Source: UMGS1484 sp045661365 (GTDB lineage Bacteria > Bacillota > Clostridia > Oscillospirales > Acutalibacteraceae). Taken from it: DNA of 9,402 nt. The notes beneath the pieces are model-generated. The model was not told the DNA's origin and ran no database searches. It was given only the letters and a program-made list of their open reading frames with translations. The DNA is taken from the NCBI GenBank assembly GCA_045661365.1, contig JAZRFL010000197.1, positions 1 through 9,402 of the forward strand, read 5' to 3'. Of this stretch, positions 5,102 to 9,402 are shown in pieces. Position 1 is the stretch's first letter, and every line of letters begins with the position of its first letter. Position numbers and translations under genes: made by a program.

Positions 5102-5685
5102 TATAGTTTCATTTTCATCAATCCGTGCTTGTTGCAAAACAGGTACAAAAAGCCGCCGCCCCGTAGCGACAGTCGGGTCTGGGCATTGCCTTCGGGATAA
5201 AATTTGACCAACTGTACCCGATCGTAGGTGACGTGTGCCACAAAAGAAATAAAATGGTCTTTGGTCATGGGATGATCGATCGTAAGAAACTGCTCATCCT
5301 CCACCGCTTGCAGGGTTACGGCATGATCATGGTCTATTGCTTCCGCTTCCAACGCGGGCAGGGGAATGCCGCAACAACTGATGACCGCACAACCGCCTGC
5401 TCGAATTATGTTGCCGCACAGGGGGCACACGTAAAATTGGGAACGTAAAATATTGGCAGAGGTGTTTTGATTGACCACACGATTGCCCGACATCAGCTCC
5501 ATGACCGATACCGACAACGCGGTTGCCAAGGGCTTGATCAGGGTAATATCCGGCAGACCTTTGGCGGTCTCCCATTTGGACACTGTTTTGTCGCTGACAC
5601 CCAACAACTCGGCCAGTTGGGATTGGGTCAGTCCTTTTTGCTCCCGCAAGGACTTGATCACCGACCCGGTTACGTATGGATTCAT
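5101..5685 (-). CDS. XRE-family regulator fused to a desulfoferrodoxin/superoxide-reductase-like domain
   Basis: 194 residues. Residues 9-63 are a Cro/C1-type helix-turn-helix (IKSLREQKGLTQSQLAELLG, then SDKTVSKWETAKGLPD). From about 83 the protein resembles desulfoferrodoxin: a rubredoxin-like CPLCGNI and CCG motif (Cys87, Cys90, Cys104, Cys105), then HPMTKDHF (His138, His144) and CNKHG (Cys184, His187), which in superoxide reductases are ligands of the catalytic iron; His119 or His121 could be the remaining one. The EKH motif with the catalytic lysine is not preserved. This suggests a DNA-binding sensor of iron, oxygen or superoxide rather than an enzyme; that is inference. Start: ATG at 5685 with AGGAG eight bases before it is preferred over the in-frame GTG at 5694, which touches the ribosome site. 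It has its own promoter and converges on nrdR. Confidence 0.88.
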   Translation of the reverse strand: MNPYVTGSVIKSLREQKGLTQSQLAELLGVSDKTVSKWETAKGLPDITLIKPLATALSVSVMELMSGNRVVNQNTSANILRSQFYVCPLCGNIIRAGGCAVISCCGIPLPALEAEAIDHDHAVTLQAVEDEQFLTIDHPMTKDHFISFVAHVTYDRVQLVKFYPEGNAQTRLSLRGGGFLYLFCNKHGLMKMKL

Positions 5686-5708
5686 GCGTTTCACTCCTTT
5701 GTAATGGG

Positions 5709-5737
5709 ATTATACCACAAGAGCGGAAGGTCGGCAA
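5709..5737 (-). promoter_or_regulatory. Promoter of the XRE regulator gene
   Basis: On the minus strand: TTGCCG (5737-5732), 17-base spacer, TATAAT (5714-5709). Transcription would begin about 5702, so the leader to the ATG at 5685 is short, about 17 bases, leaving room for little more than the AGGAG site. Confidence 0.8.
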
Positions 5738-5771
5738 CCTACTTTTCGTAGAGAGGATGGGCTGTTTTCAT

Positions 5772-5803
5772 AAAAAAACCGCCCATCAACTGGGTTGATG
5801 GGC
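5772..5803 (-). terminator. Terminator of the two-gene minus-strand operon
   Basis: Read on the minus strand, GCCCATCAAC (5803-5794), a three-base loop, GTTGATGGGC (5790-5781), then GGTTTTTTTA: ten perfect pairs and a seven-T run. Confidence 0.92.
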
Positions 5804-5822
5804 AGGGATATTTGACTGGTTT

Positions 5823-7730
5823 TTATTCATTCGCCAAGCGGATAAAGGTTTGGGAAGAGTACCCTACGATCTCTTGTCCCGCATAGTTGATACGTACCTT
5901 GTACCACACGGGGTTTTTGGCATCTCCGGTGTTGATGGTTTCCAATATGGTGACGGGAGAGCCTTGGGCTTGCTTGACAATACTCTTTTTGTTGCCCGGT
6001 TCCAGATAAATACAGGGGTAATTGGTGCCGGGGCCTTCTCGCAGATTCAGCCACGATTTGGGGTCTTTGATCTGCACGTACCCCAACTGTTCGCCTGCTG
6101 CATCCATCGGTTCGGTAGGGGGCGTGCCATAGGTGGTGTTGTCGGGGCTTGCCCATTGTTGTCCGGTCAGCCGATAGGGGTCGTACACCACCGTCATGTT
6201 GCCGGTGTAGGCGTTGAAGCGGTTAAAGAAATTGGCGGCGACGGTGGCATCTTGCTGGTCGGCAGACAGGGTATAGGAATTTTCTTCTACCGAAACCAAG
6301 TCTCCGTTGGCGGCAATGCGATAAATAACGTAGGAGTAATAGGAGGCGCCGCCGTCCCGACTGTTCATGTAATAAGACATGAGATGGGGCTTGCCGTTTA
6401 GGGAAACCAAATAGATCGCATCATTTATCTCGTAAGAGGTAAAATAGGCGTTGCCGTTTACCCCAACCACGTAGGTATAATACTTGTCTTCCACGGTGGT
6501 GGTAAAAATGGTTTCGTTGCCCGGTGCGTCAGACACATCTGCCGAAACGGCATATAAAATGGTAAGATCGGTATAGCGGGACTTCATATAGGCATAAGCG
6601 GCGGCGGGATCGTTTGACACCACACCCGGCAGATAAATGGCTTGATTGTTGAGGCGCAGGTATCCGTTTTGGGTAGAAACCGACAGATCATAGCCGTAAG
6701 AGATGGGTTCTTGTGCTACGGTACAACGTACAACGGTTTTGCCGTTTTCCACGTCTATCAACAAAATGGCAGTATGGTTGGCAAATTCCTTTTGCATCAA
6801 TTGACCGCTTGTGCTTGCGGGACAGCTGTCGTACCAGGTTTTGTACAAGGTAGGTAGAACGATTATCGTTTCCGATTGTCCGTCGCCGTCGTAATCCCCT
6901 TGTTGGGTGATCAGGTCAGAGGAAAAATCTTTGCCGAAATGATCGAGCAAAGCGCTGACCAATTGGGTGTGGCAATCCCCCTCTATGGACAGGGTAGCCA
7001 AGTCGGAAATGGGCACCGAGGGGTCATGCAGACCAATGGTTTCCTTGTGGGTATTCCAGGCTTGCTCGGTTACCTCTTTTCCTTCAATCTCGTAATACAT
7101 TTGGTCGCGCAGATATTCATATTGGGGGGTGTTCGGCCATCCGGTAACACGGAACAGCGAGCGGTCTTCGGTAACAAAATGCTTGTTCCATTGTTGCCCG
7201 TTCCAGCTGGAAAAGGATTCTCCGTGATTAACGTTTATGCCGTCTTCACCGGGCATGCCACCCCCATGATTATAGAGATTTGCCCGATAAATGGTGTTGC
7301 TGTTGTCGATGTATATGGCGCTGCCGTAGGAATCGCCTAAATCCAGCGCTTTTCTGGTGGCGGTGTTTTTCGGGTCAAATGAGAAGACGAAAAATGCTCC
7401 CTCTTTGCCTGCCACGATCAGGTCGGTGTTTTGGTCTTTGTCAAAATCGGCTACGTAGGCATTTTCGCAGAGAAACGCTTTGGTGGCATACTCTCCGTGA
7501 ACGTACCAATAGTATTCCCCCAACCATTGCGACAAGGCGGCATATTCCACCTGTTGTACGGTGGATTGCAATTGGTCATCTTGCAAGGTGACCGGCTTGA
7601 CGGCGGCCGCTTCTTGGGAACCACCGATTTTTCCGGTAAGTAGCAAAAAGGCGCCCAAACCAATGGCCACGGTCAGCAACACCGAAACAGCGATGCCTAC
7701 GATCAACCAAACTTTTTTTCCGGTACTCAT
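5823..7730 (-). CDS. Membrane-anchored extracellular protein with FG-GAP/EF-hand-like loops and C-terminal SH3 domain
   Basis: 635 residues, no known gene name. One hydrophobic segment (about 8-33) after MSTGKK, with no cleavage motif, anchors it; the rest should be outside. Two acidic loops resemble calcium-binding repeats of the VCBS/FG-GAP and dockerin kind: DFDKDQNTDL (95-104) and DYDGDGQSET (279-288). The middle region is rich in Tyr, Asn and Thr and likely beta structure. The C-terminus (about 549-632) is a bacterial SH3 domain with WLNLREGPGTNYP and a closing GYSSQTFIRL, a type that binds cell wall peptides in many secreted proteins. Start: ATG with AGGAG seven bases upstream. It is the second gene of an operon, 24 bases after the DUF6062-like gene, and ends in a strong terminator. 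No catalytic motif is seen; a wall-bound surface role is inferred. Confidence 0.85.
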   Translation of the reverse strand: MSTGKKVWLIVGIAVSVLLTVAIGLGAFLLLTGKIGGSQEAAAVKPVTLQDDQLQSTVQQVEYAALSQWLGEYYWYVHGEYATKAFLCENAYVADFDKDQNTDLIVAGKEGAFFVFSFDPKNTATRKALDLGDSYGSAIYIDNSNTIYRANLYNHGGGMPGEDGINVNHGESFSSWNGQQWNKHFVTEDRSLFRVTGWPNTPQYEYLRDQMYYEIEGKEVTEQAWNTHKETIGLHDPSVPISDLATLSIEGDCHTQLVSALLDHFGKDFSSDLITQQGDYDGDGQSETIIVLPTLYKTWYDSCPASTSGQLMQKEFANHTAILLIDVENGKTVVRCTVAQEPISYGYDLSVSTQNGYLRLNNQAIYLPGVVSNDPAAAYAYMKSRYTDLTILYAVSADVSDAPGNETIFTTTVEDKYYTYVVGVNGNAYFTSYEINDAIYLVSLNGKPHLMSYYMNSRDGGASYYSYVIYRIAANGDLVSVEENSYTLSADQQDATVAANFFNRFNAYTGNMTVVYDPYRLTGQQWASPDNTTYGTPPTEPMDAAGEQLGYVQIKDPKSWLNLREGPGTNYPCIYLEPGNKKSIVKQAQGSPVTILETINTGDAKNPVWYKVRINYAGQEIVGYSSQTFIRLANE

Positions 7731-7754
7731 GATACTGCTCCTGCCTTTCCGATA

Positions 7755-8447
7755 TTATTTCTTTTCGGGATCGCGGGTGGTCAAAAACGTGGTGGTGCGT
7801 TCCAGCGAATCGCGGGAATTGCCCCAGTCGGCATCTTCGGTGTTGTTGCGGTAGTCGTACATGTCACAAAAATGCTTTACGTCCTTGTGTAGCTCTTGCA
7901 ATGCCGCCAGGGTGATTTTGGTCAGGTCATCTTTGCATTGACTGCGGTATTTTTTCGACAGATTTTTGTCGGCCGCTTCGGTGAGCAGGGCGTAGTGAGG
8001 CAGGCAAAATTCCGGTTGCTTGGCAAACAGCGTGCGGAAATCCCGATCGTTTTCGTACAAGATCATGGTGTTGCGTACCAACGCGGTCATGCCGTTTTCC
8101 ACCTGATTGCACACAAAGCAGGATTCGGTCATTTTTTCTCCCGCCTTGCCTTTGCCGGAATTGGTGGACAAAAATCCCCCAAACACCTTTTTCTCAATTT
8201 CTTTCAGGTGGCTTTCCATCATCAATGCCACCGACAAACGGTTGCGGCGGCCAAGCATTTTTTTGTAATGGGTAAAGCAAAATCCCTCTTTGTTGGTTTG
8301 AATGCGAACGTCCGGCTCCATCATGGCGGCACCCATAATGTACTCTAACATACGTTCCTCCAGCATATCGCGCATGCGGCAAATGGGGCAACCCTCTTGG
8401 GGCTCGAAAACCTCTGCCACGGGAATACTGCAAATATCTGATCGCAT
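7755..8447 (-). CDS. DUF6062-like protein with two CxxC/CxxH metal-binding motifs
   Basis: 230 residues, cytoplasmic (no signal or membrane segment). It resembles the clostridial DUF6062 family, of unknown function, by recall of the CPICRM..., LEYIMGAAMMEPDVR and FCFTHY strings. Two probable metal sites have the same build: Cys20, Cys23, Cys57, His60 and Cys110, Cys113, Cys148, His151, each a CxxC followed 34-35 residues later by CxxHY. This looks like an internal duplication. Between them is a helical, charged stretch (68-108), and the C-terminal part holds LQELHKDVKHFCDMYDYR. Start: ATG at 8447 with AAGGAAGTG just upstream. First gene of the operon with the SH3 protein; their functional link is unknown. 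The promoter is described separately. Confidence 0.85.
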   Translation of the reverse strand: MRSDICSIPVAEVFEPQEGCPICRMRDMLEERMLEYIMGAAMMEPDVRIQTNKEGFCFTHYKKMLGRRNRLSVALMMESHLKEIEKKVFGGFLSTNSGKGKAGEKMTESCFVCNQVENGMTALVRNTMILYENDRDFRTLFAKQPEFCLPHYALLTEAADKNLSKKYRSQCKDDLTKITLAALQELHKDVKHFCDMYDYRNNTEDADWGNSRDSLERTTTFLTTRDPEKK

Positions 8448-8468
8448 GGTATCACTTCCTTTAAAAAT

Positions 8469-8496
8469 ATTGTACCATAATCAAGGAATTTGTCAA
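8469..8496 (-). promoter_or_regulatory. Promoter of the DUF6062/SH3 operon
   Basis: On the minus strand: TTGACA (8496-8491), 16-base spacer ending TGG, TACAAT (8474-8469). The consensus -35 box and extended -10 indicate a strong promoter. It faces away from the tRNA promoter. Confidence 0.85.
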
Positions 8497-8566
8497 TAGG
8501 GCAACCAAGCCCAAGAGGGGTTTGCCGTCGGCCGAAAAAGAAATTTGAAAAAATATAAAAAAATGC

Positions 8567-8594
8567 TTGACAAATGGGGATAGTGTGCTATAAT
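8567..8594 (+). promoter_or_regulatory. Promoter of the tRNA-Asp/tRNA-Thr operon
   Basis: TTGACA (8567-8572), 16-base spacer ending TGC, TATAAT (8589-8594), perfect consensus boxes plus extended -10. The start would fall near 8601, where CGTCAAGTTGACG (8602-8614) forms a 13-base inverted repeat. Confidence 0.9.
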
Positions 8595-8619
8595 AATCAA
8601 GCGTCAAGTTGACGGCTGT

Positions 8620-8696
8620 GGCCTGGTAGTTCAGCTGGTTAGAACGCTAGCCTGTCACGCTAGAGGTCGTGGGTTCGAGTCCCATCCAGGTCGCCA
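8620..8696 (+). tRNA. tRNA-Asp (GTC)
   Basis: 77 bases including an encoded CCA (8694-8696). Acceptor GGCCTGG pairs with CCAGGTC (one G-T). The anticodon stem CTAGC/GCTAG encloses loop CTGTCAC with GTC at 8654-8656. The T arm is GTGGG-TTCGAGT-CCCAT, with the closing pairs G-C. A T7 run follows (8698-8704). Confidence 0.97.
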
Positions 8697-8715
8697 CTTT
8701 TTTTGAACTGAATAT

Positions 8716-8790
<75 letters not shown>

Positions 8791-8791
<1 letters not shown>

Positions 8792-8822
8792 AAGCCCCAA
8801 GGACGAAAAGTTCTTGGGGCTT
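8791..8822 (+). terminator. Hairpin directly after tRNA-Thr, possible terminator
   Basis: AAGCCCCAAGGA (8792-8803) pairs with TTCTTGGGGCTT (8811-8822), 12 pairs with one G-T, loop CGAAAAG. It begins at the CCA end. The following bases are ACTTCTTACC, not a clear T-run, so it may work mainly as a 3' end stabiliser. Confidence 0.5.
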
Positions 8823-8911
8823 ACTTCTTACCTATTACCTCTTCACTCTTACCTCAAAAAAGTCCTTGGGGCTTTGGGAAGTAATAAGTAAGAAGTAAGA
8901 GGTAATAAGTA
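8791..8911. repeat. Fold-back region with repeated TTACTTCTTAC / GTAAGAAGTAA motifs
   Basis: The hairpin arm recurs: GTCCTTGGGGCTTT (8862-8875) is the exact reverse complement of 8791-8804. TTACTTCTTAC (8821-8831) is inverted at 8888-8898, and TATTACCTCTT (8833-8843) at 8897-8907. Strand-biased pyrimidine sequence is thus followed by purine sequence with the same words. Confidence 0.75.
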
Positions 8912-8950
8912 TTTTTTGCAAGGCTTTGCCTTCCTCTTTTTGTTTTATAG

Positions 8951-8959
8951 TGGTATAAT
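8951..8959 (+). promoter_or_regulatory. Extended -10 promoter of the four-helix-bundle gene
   Basis: TGGTATAAT gives TATAAT at 8954-8959 with a TGn extension. No good -35 box is found 16-18 bases upstream (TTCCTC only), so this would depend on the extended -10. A small hairpin AAGGC/GCCTT lies at 8920-8932. Confidence 0.55.
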
Positions 8960-8983
8960 TATGACAAGAAGGGTGGTATTGTT

Positions 8984-9334
8984 ATGGCAGATAGTCCGTT
9001 AATTATAAAATCGAAAGAATTTGCTTTGCAGATTATAAAAGTTTGTAACTATGTAAAACAAACTAAAAAGGAATCCGTTCTCACAAATCAACTGATCCGC
9101 AGCGGTACAAGTGTGGGTGCAAATATTCGTGAAGCTTTTTACGGACACGGAACTGCCGATTTTATTGCCAAACTTCAAATTGCACTGAAAGAATGCTCTG
9201 AAAGTGAATATTGGTTAGAACTTTTAATTGAAAGTGGATATTATGATAACAACGAAATTTTAGAAAAGTGCATTGAAGTTAAGAAGTTACTTGTTACGTC
9301 AATAAATACCGCAAAGAGCAAATTGAATCAATAA
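8984..9334 (+). CDS. Four-helix-bundle protein of the 23S rRNA intervening-sequence (S23) family
   Basis: 116 residues, typical length. The family signature is clear: LIRSGTSVGANIREA (38-51) and KLQIALKECSESEYWLELL (63-81), within an all-helical protein. Members were first found in intervening sequences of 23S rRNA genes and are related to the Avd accessory protein of diversity-generating retroelements; a free-standing role is not established. Here no rRNA, reverse transcriptase or variable repeat is present, so it is a solitary copy. Start: ATG at 8984 with AGAAGGGTGG before it; the earlier ATG at 8961 is out of frame. It has its own promoter and terminator. The coding sequence is visibly AT-richer than its neighbours and lies next to tRNA genes, suggesting horizontal acquisition. 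Confidence 0.93.
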   Translation: MADSPLIIKSKEFALQIIKVCNYVKQTKKESVLTNQLIRSGTSVGANIREAFYGHGTADFIAKLQIALKECSESEYWLELLIESGYYDNNEILEKCIEVKKLLVTSINTAKSKLNQ

Positions 9335-9350
9335 TATAAAAAGGTGAATT

Positions 9351-9388
9351 CCCCCACTCAACCAACCGTTGAGTGGGGGTCGTTTTTT
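9351..9388 (+). terminator. Terminator of the four-helix-bundle gene
   Basis: CCCCCACTCAAC (9351-9362), loop CAACC, GTTGAGTGGGGG (9368-9379), then TCGTTTTTT: 12 perfect pairs. Confidence 0.93.
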
Positions 9389-9402
9389 CAGACACGAGAG
9401 AC

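Noticed and set aside
8984..9334. Diversity-generating retroelement accessory gene (avd).
   Set aside because: No reverse transcriptase, template repeat or variable repeat is in the window; the sequence fits the broader S23-type family.

Overview
The window looks like a chromosomal segment of an uncultured-type gut Clostridia (Bacillota), close to Oscillospiraceae. This rests on the Gram-positive style Shine-Dalgarno sites (AGGAGG, AAGGAG), the TTGACA/TATAAT promoters, a BspA-type leucine-rich repeat surface protein, a DUF6062-type protein, an XRE regulator with a desulfoferrodoxin-like tail, and the families of small hairpin-rich intergenic repeats. I infer the phylum with good confidence; I cannot name the genus.

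Layout. 1-1790: the last 16 codons of a truncated paralogue, then a full membrane protein (signal peptide, leucine-rich repeats, one membrane span, proline-rich tail, zinc ribbon), then a 70-residue two-span membrane protein. The C-terminal coding end and the downstream leader are duplicated, which marks a tandem gene family. 1790-3290: about 1.5 kb with no credible gene, filled by at least two families of short palindromic repeats that are nested in one another. 3290-5101: a solitary sugar-ABC-transporter ATPase of the MsmX/UgpC type with its own promoter and terminator, then nrdR, the repressor of ribonucleotide reductase genes, ending in a perfect terminator that is shared with the convergent gene. 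5101-5737 (minus): an XRE regulator fused to a superoxide-reductase-like iron domain, with its own promoter. 5772-8496 (minus): a two-gene operon of a DUF6062-like double metal-site protein followed by a membrane-anchored protein with calcium-loop-like motifs and an SH3 domain. 8567-8791 (plus): a tRNA-Asp/tRNA-Thr operon. 8791-9388: a short repeat-rich, fold-back segment, then an AT-rich gene for a four-helix-bundle (23S rRNA intervening-sequence type) protein with its own terminator.

How it fits together. The genes are mostly independent housekeeping or accessory units rather than one pathway: sugar uptake energy supply, dNTP regulation, a probable redox-sensing regulator and cell-surface proteins. 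No complete new defence or biosynthetic system is visible. The items most worth a second look are the regulator with the iron-site ligands, the duplicated CxxC/CxxH protein, the nested repeat island, and the AT-rich four-helix-bundle gene next to the tRNA operon.
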